DNA of 64,000 bases from Lytechinus variegatus (taxonomy: Eukaryota > Echinodermata > Echinoidea > Temnopleuroida > Toxopneustidae): positions 67,215,754 to 67,279,753 of the forward strand of contig NC_054741.1 of NCBI RefSeq assembly GCF_018143015.1, given 5' to 3'. Below are positions 11,479-34,200 of this stretch, piece after piece; the first letter of the stretch is position 1, and every line of letters starts with the position of its first letter. Below the pieces are notes generated by a model that worked only from the letters and a program-made list of their open reading frames with translations, made no database searches and was not told the DNA's origin. The position numbers and the translations under genes were made by a program.

Positions 11479-12849
11479 AGAAAGAAAACATTTCCAAAAT
11501 TTTTTGCTCAGCTGATAATACACATATGAAGCACTGCACATAAATATGAAATCAAATTCTCAGAAAATCAGAAAAAACAGATGTCAGAGCAATTTAATTC
11601 CAGCAGGCATACTTAATTAAATTCAAGTTGTTTAGTTGTTCTTCTAAAACATAATTATGTTATCTTGACTTCTGTTTACACTGTGGCTTTGGAACAATTG
11701 CTTTAATAAAAGTAAAAATGTTCATGAGTGACCCCTGGATTATACTTTATATTCAATAAACTTGTATTCCAAATATGTTTTGATTCAAAGATAATCAATG
11801 TCTTTGCTTACTTTAAAACTCAATTGATAATTGTTTTTGTATTGAAGGCTCAATCCCACTATGTCTCCAGACTTCTAAACTATGTCCTATAAATATAAAA
11901 ATCAGGCCTATTGCTGGGGAGGGGTGGATTCTGGTGTAAATTGTGGAATCCCCCACCCCATTATTCAACAGCAAAAAAAAGGGGGGCTGTTATTTGGAAA
12001 ATCTGAAAAGATGGTACGATGGTAGGCAGCCCCCAAAAATATGTGAATCTGACAAGCTATTGCTCGCTCATTGATGGATAATGGTAAATCCACTGTTGAT
12101 GGTGCTACTGCCTTTTCTCAGGCTCAGCAGCAGAGATCTGGTCCAGAAGCCAGTCCCAGCCATGTTTCTGGAATCATAAAAGATACACTGGATGCTATGG
12201 TTTCTCTCCGAAACAAGTTGAATGAAAGTTCTTTTGACGAAGTTCTAACAAAAGTGGATAAAAAGCTTGATCCAGTCAACAACCTCAGATTAGCTTCTTG
12301 GTGTGCAGGGGTCTCTCGACCAGACTAGGAGGCTCTCTGAGTATGAGGTAGACAACTTGGAACAATACACTCTGAGGGAAACATCAAAGATTTTGGGACA
12401 TACCAAGATTTCAAGATGTTATCTTTGTAATCTAATTTAAAGCTTTCCACAAACAAAAATAATGCAAAAGCCAACTTTTTCCTTACATATTTTTTCAATG
12501 GAAATTATTAGACCATTTAAAAACTAAATTAATTAAGCAGAATGAAAAATAATCACCCTTTTAAGAATTCATCTCCCATAGACTTAGGAAAAAAATAAAA
12601 TAAAAATGAGCCATTTTCGGCATTAAGTTGTGTTGTAAAAAGTCATGTGGCATTGTGATGCTATGCCCGTATGTTGAGAATTTGGTATCAAAAGTTGCAT
12701 GAGACTTCAGTGAAAAAAAATAACGAAAATATCGTGCGAAGTGTTGAGGGGGGGCATCATAACCCCCCAGTCCTTTTAAGATTAAGGATTCATGAATAAG
12801 ACCTGATAATCAAGTACAAATCAGGCAAGGATATGCTCCTTTGTGATGC

Positions 12850-13206
12850 CATGTTGTGACTCAATCCACTCCCGGACAAAGAGCCAGAAGCATCGATACA
12901 GATCAACTAATGCTCTCAGACACAAAGCGGACAAGAGATTCGACACGTGCAGCACAGGACCAAGAATTATGTCCTCATCGTGATACAATTTTACAAGGAT
13001 GGCCTGATGAGAAGTGTGGCATGAGTCAGACACTTCGCAAGTACTGGCCATTTCGAGATGAGCTCTCGATTGAGGATAGCATACTACTCAAGGGACCTAG
13101 ACTGATCATTCTAGAGAAGTTGAGAGCTGAATACCTGACCAAGATACATGAAGCCCATCAAGGCATTGTCAAGTGTCAACTAAGTGCAAAGACATGCATC
13201 TTTTGA
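12850..13206 (+). mobile_element. Ty3/Gypsy retrotransposon fossil (integrase zinc-region fragment)
   Basis: A short fragment carries the pattern typical of the region before and within the integrase H2C2 zinc module: a YWPFRDELS segment, a LLKGPR segment, then an IHEAHQGIVKC segment with the paired histidines and a following cysteine. This places it in the Ty3/Gypsy (K02A2.6-like) group. Only this piece is recognisable. No LTRs were found nearby, so the copy is old and badly broken. The open frame at 12071-12328 just upstream was not recognised and cannot be assigned to the same element. Confidence 0.7.
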
Positions 13207-13342
13207 TATGGAATAAAAAAGTAAATTGAAGTACTGGTCAGTAACAGCTCAAGCAGAGACCCTTCCGGATAACTCCTATTGATGCCCATCTACCATTACC
13301 TGCCCACAGAAATATTGCATGTAAAAAAAAATACATGGAAAC

Positions 13343-13790
13343 TACACCCAAGGAGGTCCCAATGGCTGCCTGTACGGAAAATTAAAAAGTGGATTTGTAG
13401 ATGGCGATTTGATGTTGGGGTGATTTGAAAAGATCTTCCTCAAGCAGTGTGCTCAGGATAGGACAGAGGAAAATCCTGTGCTCCTCATCTTAGATGGACA
13501 TGCTTCGCATGAAGATCCGGAGAGTGTTTCATCTGACATCATTCTCTGATGTTGATTGGCTGAGAGGTACTGTTACTATGGTAACTGTCGGATCAAATGG
13601 GACTTGTCGGATAAAACGTCAGACAAGTCCTTTCATGAAACGCTCCCCAGAGATTGCTCTTACAAGCAATTGAGGAGCAATGGTCATCTTGGAACTTGTT
13701 CCTCACACCACCCACCTATGCCAGCCTCTAGATGTGGCAGTATACAAGTCACGTAAGGCTCAAATTGGTCTATTCATAAAAATGAAAAAG
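13343..13790 (+). mobile_element. Relic of a pogo/Tigger-type (DDE_1) transposase, split by a MITE
   Basis: The segment at about 13349-13500 reads GGPNGCLYGKLKSGFVDG, then FEKIFLKQCAQD, then VLLILDGHASH. The LDGHxSH block is the second catalytic-Asp region of DDE_1 transposases of the pogo/Tigger/jerky group. One in-frame TGA lies before FEKIF. A family E MITE interrupts at 13519-13648. Downstream, PLDVAVYKSRKAQ at about 13726 matches the conserved PLD block that follows in the same family, in another frame. The element is non-functional; its ends were not found. Confidence 0.72.
13519..13648. mobile_element. MITE family E inserted in the pogo relic
   Basis: The ends are GGAGAGTGTTTCAT and TTTCATGAAACGCTCCCC. 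The inside holds TTGATTGGCTGAGAGG, TATGGTAACTGTCGGA and GGATAAAACGTC, all shared with 61640-61847. It separates two conserved blocks of one transposase, so it inserted after the pogo copy. Confidence 0.8.
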
Positions 13791-14126
13791 AGGTTTACAT
13801 AGCTTTTGATCACAGAATTGTGTCATCAAAATTATAATTTATCAAGACTGACTTTTATAGAGAAACTTTATCAGGACATCAATGGTAACTATGACATTTT
13901 GGTAACTACTATGGAAACCTCAATTTAAATTGACAGATGAGCCATGTTACCATGGAAATGATGATAGTAAGTTATCATACATGTAGTCATATCTCTTTAT
14001 GAAACAGACCCAGACCCAAGGTCTGTTATTTGTCTGCTTACCCACTAAATTCTATAATTCTTATACTCAGTACACAAGAACAACCTGTTTTCAGTAGGTC
14101 TTGGGTTAATTAATAAACTGACATCT

Positions 14127-24997
<10,871 letters not shown>

Positions 24998-25257
24998 CAC
25001 TGCTAAGTCTTAACGTTACTGATGTGAAGACCACGTCGAGTCCCACTCTTCTTCCTGACTTATTACAGCTTTGCTTATCGTGCTGCCAGTACAGTGCAAG
25101 TGGGCTTGACGTAACCAATTCATATGCAGCAGCCGGTCCAATCGCCCACGCCCATCGTGCACCCTGGACTGCCCCGTATGCGCTGCTGCACCCTGCGTGC
25201 ACTCTGTAAAATCCCCTCGGCCTCCGGCCCATCTTTCATCAGGATTTGTTTACAAAG
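24998..25257. promoter_or_regulatory. Shared bidirectional promoter of PTGR2 and CUSTOS
   Basis: The 260 bp between the two divergent start codons must hold both 5' UTRs and at least the core promoters. Visible elements are a CRE/ATF-like TGACGTAA at 25107-25114, CCAAT at 25115-25119, a second CCAAT at 25138-25142 and a GC-richer block to 25225. No TATA box is evident on either strand. It is also free of the repeats that fill the introns on both sides. Confidence 0.7.
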
Positions 25258-28200
25258 ATGTCTGCACACGTGGGTGATGCGAGTTCATCATCTTCAGAAG
25301 ATGAGGGTGAAAATCAGCGGTTAATGGATGCTGTTTGGGAACATAATAGTAGAGGTGATAAATTTTATATAATGACACCGTGATCTGTGAAATTATTAAT
25401 TACATTCCTCGCGAAATTGACTTGAAACTAATTAACGAATTTGTAATAAAATTAAGTGTGATCCCATTCGATTAAATCCGTGTCCTGTCATCGGTCATGC
25501 CTGTGATTCTGTCAGTCGAGTTCTTCCATGTAGTATGTATATTACCCATTTGTAAATATGTTACTTTTGTTCAAATGTTTGAGCCTTTATTTGCCCCAAT
25601 CGGGGCCAAAAGGTATTTATTCAATCAAGTTCAAAGTTCAAGTTCTCCTGTCAGTGTTAATGCATGGACCTATCCATGTAGGATCCTCTGCCCGGCTCTG
25701 GATGTGGATAGGTCCATGCTGTCAATGACATGGCATGAAGTCGAAGATTTAAAAGACTGAAGAGCCACTGGTGCTGGCCTACAATTAGACAGCTGGCAGC
25801 AGCTCTGTTTAGAGTTTTTAATTTTTTTTTATTTCTCCTCACACACAGACGGCTCGCTATCGTGGAGCCACCATTATTTACCTAGGGGACTTACAATGCA
25901 GAATCCCCTCGTCGGGGCTCTTCAATTTTTGTCTTTAATGAAACAAAATTTTGAAAATTAATGTGACCAAAATGCAAATTAATATTCCCTCTCGGTATTA
26001 ATTGACAAAAGATGGGGAAAAAATCAAATTAAAAGGAACAAAAACAGTGACTTACCTCAGCTGTCGCGCAACTTCACTTCTCTGTTTTATCCAAACTTAG
26101 TACATAAACATATGGCCATCCAGCTCGAGTCCCCTGTACAGATTGCGCTAGAACTTAGGTCTCTGTATTTGGTGAGTGAAGCCAACGTAGTTCAGCTAAA
26201 CAACCAAAATAACAGAGACTGAAGCTTTTGGTCTAGCCTACAATATGAATTATGACTAGTTATTTTGTGCTCTACTTAGTACTACTAGCTCTCTCAACAC
26301 AACAGTCGTCACAGTAGACCAAAAGCTTCAGTCTCTGTATTTGGTTGTTCCGCTGAACTATATTATAACGTTTTCTCCACTCACCAATACATATAGACTG
26401 AAAAGCGTGAACATGTTGGAGGCCCATATGTAAAGCCAGCATATTAGCAGTAACTTTATTTAGTTATATAACATTCTGCAGAAACACAATTTTTTATCTT
26501 TTTTTACATAAAATATCAGGTTTTTGAAAAAGAAATTACATCCAACTTGACAAGAAAACATGTAAAATTAAGAAATTTCGTACCGTAGACGGCAGTTGCC
26601 TGCTAATTCCCTTCAAATGATGATCAAAACAGAGTCATCCTTGATCCTCCGCGTTGGTTGTTGTAAATCTTGAATGATGTCATCATCCTTACAGACGTCT
26701 TAACCAGTTGCCTTAGATCGCGATTTGTGCTGTTGTGCTTACCTTCAATCGCTAATTGATAGAGCGTGCGTTGTGATTGCCCAGGAAAGTATCAAAAATT
26801 CTAATGGGAAAGCCTAGATATATTTAACGAACGTAGAGGCAGCAAAACACATCTGCCAGTTTTGCATCTCCAGCAATTAATTTAAAAAGTAAGGAATAAA
26901 TCATCGATAACATATATTTTCGGTATTTGTTTTTAAATTTAAGTAGTATAAAAGAAAGCGTAGAGTCTAAAGAAAATGTGGGCTATCGTTAAAGATGATA
27001 TTATGTCATTTACACTTAGTAAAAAAAGATAAAAATCTATACAAAACACGTATGCGGGCTCATCATCATCCGCTAAAGTACAGTCCACCAGGTTGGTGTA
27101 TCATCGTACTTGTAGAATTGTGCTGGAGTATGTACAGTGCTGTGGAAGATCTATTCTACGTGCGGTTAAAAAGAATCAGCGCAGTCTTATACCTTGGTCA
27201 CATTTGTTCTACGGCGGCCGTACGGGGAGTCGAAAACAGCCGTTTTAACATTTTTTTGTACCAGCATGTAGGTGGTCTGAATAAAAATGAATAAAACGAC
27301 TGTTTTCGACTTGCCGTACGGCCGCCGTAGAACAAATGTGACCAAGGTATTAGCTCGCACTAACACACTACTGTCTGTGAACGGAGATTATAGTAAAATG
27401 TTAGAAATTGTTAAAGAAACCCCAAGAAACGACGGTTAGTCCTGTCTATCTCACCAGTTGCACCAGTTGGTGCAGCGTTGTAGATCCAGATAAGAAAAGT
27501 AAAATATCAGCATCTAGTAGATATAATGCCAGTGCTTGGTTACACCTAATGTATTGTGTCCATCCAAGTCAAGTGCAGAAAGTAGGGTGAAGTGAAAATG
27601 GTGATAGCTAAGTTGTATAATAATAATAATAGGCATTTATATAGCGCCATCTATCTAGAAATATTCTATTCCGAGGCGCACAAGAAAAGAAAGAGAAAGT
27701 TTGGATGAGTGTCAAAGTGCCAATAACTAATACTGTTAGAAAAGATAAGATTTCAGTTTTGATTTAAAGGTCTCCAGTGATTGTATAATTCTTAAATTTA
27801 ATGGCAAATTATTCCAGAGAGAAGGTGCTGAGGCAGAGAAAGCTCGTGCACCATATGCAACACGTGTCTTGGGAGTCTTAAGAAGTTGCTGGTGTGATGA
27901 TCTCAGGCTTCTAGCTGGTGCATAAGGCGTGACAAGCTCTTGTAGATATTTTGGTGCCAAACCATTACACACTTTCCAAGTGAGAAGAAGTATTTTAAAT
28001 TCTATACGCTTCCGGATTGGCAACCAATGTAACTTTTGGAGAATTGGTGAGATGTGTTGATATTTTGATGTACCAGTTAAAACCCTGGCAGCTGTATTCT
28101 GAGCATACTGAAGTTTATTAACATTGCGTGAGGTTATATTAAAAAGAAGAGCATTTCCAACATCTAATCGAGATAGTACAAATGAGTGTATAAGCATAGC

Positions 28201-31200
28201 AGCAGACTTATGGTCAAGGACTTTCCTCATGCTGTTAACATTATGAATATTATAGTATACTGATTGACATATTTTCTTTACTTGTGCATCCATAGACATA
28301 TGTTCGTCAAATACGACACCGAGATTTCGAACTGATGACAAGGCTTTAATCAAGGAGTCCCCAACCTGTATAGTCCGGTCCTTAATCAAATGACTTTGTG
28401 ATTTAGAACTAATAATCAACAAGTCTGTTTTACTTTCATTTAATTTCAACTTATTCTTTATCATCCATGACCGCATATCATCTATTGTATTTTGTAAACG
28501 AAGCCTGGCAGACAACTCACTAGCAGGGTCAGTTGGATCAAATGACACATACAACTGTGTATCATCCGCATACATATGAATGTCTATGCCATGTTTATGC
28601 GCAATTTTTGCAAGAGGACTGGAATAGATGGCAAAAAACAACGGCCCGAGAACTGAACCTTGGGGCACTCCAAAAGGAAGTTTAACAGGAGACGACATAT
28701 TTTCACCAATCTTGACAACCTGTGATCTATCATGAAGATAAGATGAAAACCAATCAAGAACAACTCCTTCTATGCCACAATATTTCAACCGATCCAATAG
28801 CAAATCATGGTCAACAGTATCAAATGCTGACGAAAGATCAAGCAGAAGGAGGAAAACAGCCTTCTTGTCATCAACAGCACGAAGAATATCATTTGATACA
28901 CGAACCAAAGCAGTTTCTACCCCATGACATTTCCTATATGCAGATTGGAAAGGTTCAAACAATTCATTATCCAAGAAATAGTTGGTGAGACGCACAGCAA
29001 CAACCTTTTCTAATATCTTTGACACAAACTTTAAATTTGAGACAGGTCTATAGTTTTTTAATTCCTCTGAGTCTAACGATGGATTTTTCAAGAGAGGAGT
29101 GACAAGTGCTTGCTTGAAATCATGAGGAAAATTACCAGTTTCAAGAGAAATGTTGATAATTTTTGTGATTATTGGAAGCAACAGATTCATATGTTTCTTA
29201 AGAACCCAGGTTGGAACTGGATCTAATGAGCACGATTTAGCAGGATAAGAGGTCACAATATCCTTAACTTCTTTATCAGTTGTCATTTCAAATGTTTTCA
29301 TTTTAGGAGTAGCTGTATGTGAGGAATCACATTCTTCAACACTATGAGATAAGGTACCCTGCATTGAGTCTAAATTATCCCGGATAGTGGATATTTTTGA
29401 TACGAAGAAATTACTGAAACGTTCTGCTAGGTCTAATTGAGATATATGTTCCGGCAGTTTTGGTTTGTTCTTTTGATGAAGAGCACTATCAATAACTCTG
29501 TAAAACTGTCCACTATATTTACAATTGGACAGCTGTTCCTTCAAGTACTTTGCTTTGGCATCTTTTATCATATGCCAAATTAAGAGGCGCTGTTTAGTAA
29601 ATTTTTCTCTATTTATGTCTGTTCTCTCAGCTCGCCAACGACGCTCAAGTCGTTTACGTAAGCGTTTTGCTTCCGCTATGTCAGATGTATACCAGACATT
29701 CCTCGGTCGGATTGTTACTTTACTTTTTGTTAATGGAGCATGTTTGTCCAAGATAGATTGAAGACAAGAATCATATTGATTGACAAGAGTATTGACATCA
29801 GAAGTAGGATGTAAGAGAAGATCTGAGGTAAGAATATCAACAGCCAACTTTTCATGATCAATGGTTTTGAACTTCCTGTATGAAATGACCTTTCTGTTTC
29901 TCATAGGTTTAGTTAATTTCAAATTACAGTGTATTGCAGCATGATCAGTAAGAAAAGATGACACCTCCAGAGCTCTGATAAGCTCCTCATCGGTACGTGT
30001 AATCACAAAATCTATAATGTGACCAGTTTCATGAGTAGATTCATTTACGTGCTGTTTTAAGTTGAAAGACTCAAGTAAGTCAGAAAACTTTTTGTTCTCT
30101 TGATTAGCAGGATTATCCCAGTGAATATTAAAATCACCAACAACAATCAACTTACTTGAAGTTGACAATAAGGACGTTAGAAAATCAGAAAATTCATCAA
30201 TAAAGACATTAAACCCCACTTTATTCTTTTGACTATACGGTGGTCTATAGATAACAACAAGCATAATGGGAAATTTTGTTCCATCAAACTTCATAGAAAC
30301 ACTCATACACTCAAAACTGGATGCAGTGTGTTCCATTTGCATAAATGTACTCTTGATTGAAGAATGGTGTATAATGGCAACTCCTCCACCGCTACGAATG
30401 GAGCGAGGTACATGAATTAGATTAAATCCAGGTGGTGTTAATTCACCGATTGTCTTTTTATGTTTTTCTGTGTCTGATAACCAGGTCTCTGTTAAACACA
30501 TAATGTCGATGTCATGTTCAATTAGGTGATCAATAACAACATCTGTCTTGTTGCACACTGATCTAGTATTAACTAAGCATAACTTACATTCTTTAAGGGA
30601 ACCAGTGTCAACAACCCCTAAGGTTGGAGCTTCTCTTTTCTTTTTTGCCTTGGTCCCACCTTTTCTTCCACGCCTTGTATAGTTACAAGAACGCCCCAGA
30701 CCAAGGGAACGAATGTTTGCCCAGACATCATTGGGGAGTCGATAAGCACAATTCAACTCTAAAAGATTGTCCCTAGTATACACATACTGACACTTATTAG
30801 GAATCAAATTCAGATTTATTTCTGTGTTATTTTCACCACCCTTGTTACTACTGGAAAGAGGATCAGGGCCTGGATTTGGGTGAATATCACCTGCAAGGAG
30901 CAATAGGGATATTCTAAAAGAAGCACAAGAATTACTATAGTAATTAATTGACTTTCCAATATACTTGCACTTCACATGCCCTCCTGACAACCATTCAGTC
31001 CTCCCACAAAGACTGAACCTAATATCTTTAGAATTAGTATCTGGTGGACAGACACTGAATAACAATATAACCAACAATAGATGACTGTGCAGCTTCATTG
31101 TCGCCATTTAGCTGCTCCAACATTCCATTCATGTCTGGATCTTAAATACTACTTGAATAACTACATACCTTGAATGAAGTACATGATAAGATGTCTACCA

Positions 31201-34200
31201 TACTTAATAGTGCACACAGCAAGAAAGCCAAAAATCAAATTTGAAAAAAGATCATCAAAACAGCACCAGAAATGCTCAATCTTGGTCTAGTTGAATCTAT
31301 GGTACATAATAACTTGACACTTAAAAAAGAACACTCATCCGTATAGAAGAAATATAGTAAAATTCAGATGAATTCAGAGAAGGTTGTGCAAGCTGCCTCT
31401 CAGCGCTAAGCAATACATGCATGAGACACATGTTTTTCATTCATATGGAAATTCCTCTTTTTCACCTTAAGAGGTTTACATGTATTGTGAAGTTCCTATG
31501 CTTTTTCTACAAATCATTTTTCACTCTGTGTTTGTTGATGATCACTCACACAGTCAGTGGCAGACCGTGATCCGGAGGAGACAAAGCATTGGGGGGGGGG
31601 CACAGCATTGTTCACAAACAATGCAGTGCCCCCCCATGCTTTGTCTCCTCCGGGTCACGGTCCGCTACTGCACACAGTCCTGCATGAGTTTGCAAGCATA
31701 TAATTTCAAATTATTATTTTCTCCAGATGGAGTTCAAGGCAGAATATTTGAGACAAACGAGGCAAGAAGTAAAACTAGTGCCGGAGAGATCATATCATCC
31801 AAAGTCAAGAAACCGAGTGTCAGGTAACTTGAATTACAGTATTAACTGTGTCCAGGAGACTGTCTATAGGAAAAAGATTTATTACCGGTATACAAATTAT
31901 TAAAGCTCAACACCAATGTGAATAGAATATATACTTATTTAACATACTTCGTTATTTCATCGTGTTTATGTACTTTTTTAACTATTATATTTGTCTGCCA
32001 GTGAATAGTAATTTGGATATTCCAATTAATTTCAACAGATATCTTCATTGAATAGATATTTTGGAACACACAAAGAAAGAGAAACATTAAGACAATTTAT
32101 CAGACAAAGTTTCTGTTTGAATTATTTTTGTCATTAATTTAGGTTGTTTTATTTATAGATAGTAAATTTCATATTTGTCATGCTAATTATAAAAATCAAA
32201 TATAATGATGGTGAACAATTCAACTTCGATCTTTGGTCTTAAAACTACCAATATGTTCTATTTTCAGTGTGATTGTCTTGATATTAATATTTTTTGTTTC
32301 CCTTTGACAGAAATTAGTACTTCAAAAGCTTTACATTAGTTTATACACGTATACTTTGGAATCTTTGCATTTTTCAGGGAGATGATTTATCATGATGCTC
32401 CGGAACAATTTGGAGAAGATTATAAAAGTTTGAAAACTACACCAGAATTCAGGAGCTATTTGGCCAAGAAGTTATCAAGTGTTTTAGATGAGTATGTACT
32501 TTTTTTTTATTGTATTATGATACAATAATACACACACACACACACTCATATTGTTTTTGAAACTCTACTTGAACTGGTCAAAGACCAGAATGAAATAAAG
32601 GAAATAGAATAAACCCTTTTTATATTTCTGAATCAGAACTGAACAGAGGGTTTCCTTTTCTACATACATTATGAACAACAATATAGATTTTTTATTTGTT
32701 GAGACTTCAGCATAACCATCACACATCGAAGTATCCTGATTGGTTTGTTAATCCAGCATTGTTGTATAATCATGCTCATTAATGGTTTTCTGTCTCTGCC
32801 AGAATCTAGAAGTCTTTGTGACATCTTGTTCTCGCCGTTCCTCAGTTGTTATATCTCTGATGTTACAGCCTCAAATATCAGGAGCTCATAAGATTTTAGA
32901 TAATTATATGCGTATCCGGACATCTACCCCCTGGACATCTACCCCCCGGACATCCACCCCCCGGACTTCCACCCCCCGGACATCCACCCCCTTAGGACAA
33001 GTACCCCCTAGGACAAGTACCCTCTAGGACATCCACCCCCCGGACATCCACCCCCCGGACATCTACCCCCCGGACATCTACCCCCCGGACATCTACCCCC
33101 CGGACATCTACCCCCCGGACATCCACCCCCCGGACATCTACCCCCCGGACATCCACCCCCCGGACATCCACCCCCTTAGGACAAGTACCCCCTAGGACAA
33201 GTACCCTCTAGGACATCCACCCCCCGGACATCCACCCCCCGGACATCTACCCCCCGGACATCTACCCCCCGGACATCCACCCCCTTAGGACAAGTACCCT
33301 CTAGGACATCTACCCCCCGGACATCCACCCCCTTAGGACAAGTACCCTCTAGGACATCTACCCCCCGGACATCTACCCCCTGTCATTTTTTTGTCAAAAT
33401 TGCTCGTTCGTTATGATCGCTCACAGACGAGCAAAAATATATATCTTATCAATTCAAAATCAATTTAAAGATGAGGGGGTAGATATCCGGGGTGTACATG
33501 TCCTAGAGGGTACTTGTCCTAGGGGTACTTGTCCTAAGGGGGTGGATGTCCGGGGGTGGATGTCCAGGGGGTAGATGTCCGGGGGGTGGATGTCCGGGGG
33601 GTGGATGTCCGGGGGGTAGATGTCCGGGGGGTAGATGTCCGGGGGGTGGATGTCCTAGAGGGTACTTGTCCTAGGGGGTACTTGTCCTAAGGGGGTGGAT
33701 GTCCGGGGGTAGATGTCCGGGGGGTGGATGTCCGGGGGTAGATGTCCAGGGGGTAGATGTCCTAGAATCAATTATATGATGTCTGCTGGACACTGGAAAG
33801 GCTAGCAATAGACTTGTCCCTTCATAAAGTCCCAGGTGAAAAAAATCATATTGAATCTGTTTGTATTGCTTGATAAGTCTTGTAATTTGAATTTCCAGAC
33901 ATGTTACTTAATTTCATATTTTGCCTTCTCTTCTATAATAATAATAATAATAATAATAGCGGCATATTTACCCAGGGTAGCCACTTCAGTTCCGAAAACT
34001 GTTCTCCCAGCGGGCCCTGCTATTTTTATCTTGCTCTCTTGCTTTCTCTTTCTCTCTTCCTCGTTCTATTCCCTCTCTCTCTTTATTCAATATTCTGCTT
34101 CAATTACAGACAACTCAAGATGACCAAGTCAAAAAAGGAGAGGATATTTGATGATGATAAATCCAGAAGAAATGAAGAGGGTGATTGCATATTTTTAAAG

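Noticed and set aside
12071-12328. 85-codon open frame with coding-like composition
   Set aside because: I could not link it to any family, splice signal or the nearby Ty3/Gypsy fossil; left unassigned.
26040-26110. Minus-strand CTGAG/GTAAGT as a 5' UTR exon of PTGR2
   Set aside because: The coding start at 24997 needs no further upstream exon, and this site lies inside CUSTOS intron 1; it may be a chance donor.
32911-33769. Regularly spaced short repeats resembling a CRISPR array
   Set aside because: The units are contiguous 15-mers without unique spacers, arranged as an inverted pair in a eukaryotic intron; a TU foldback fits.
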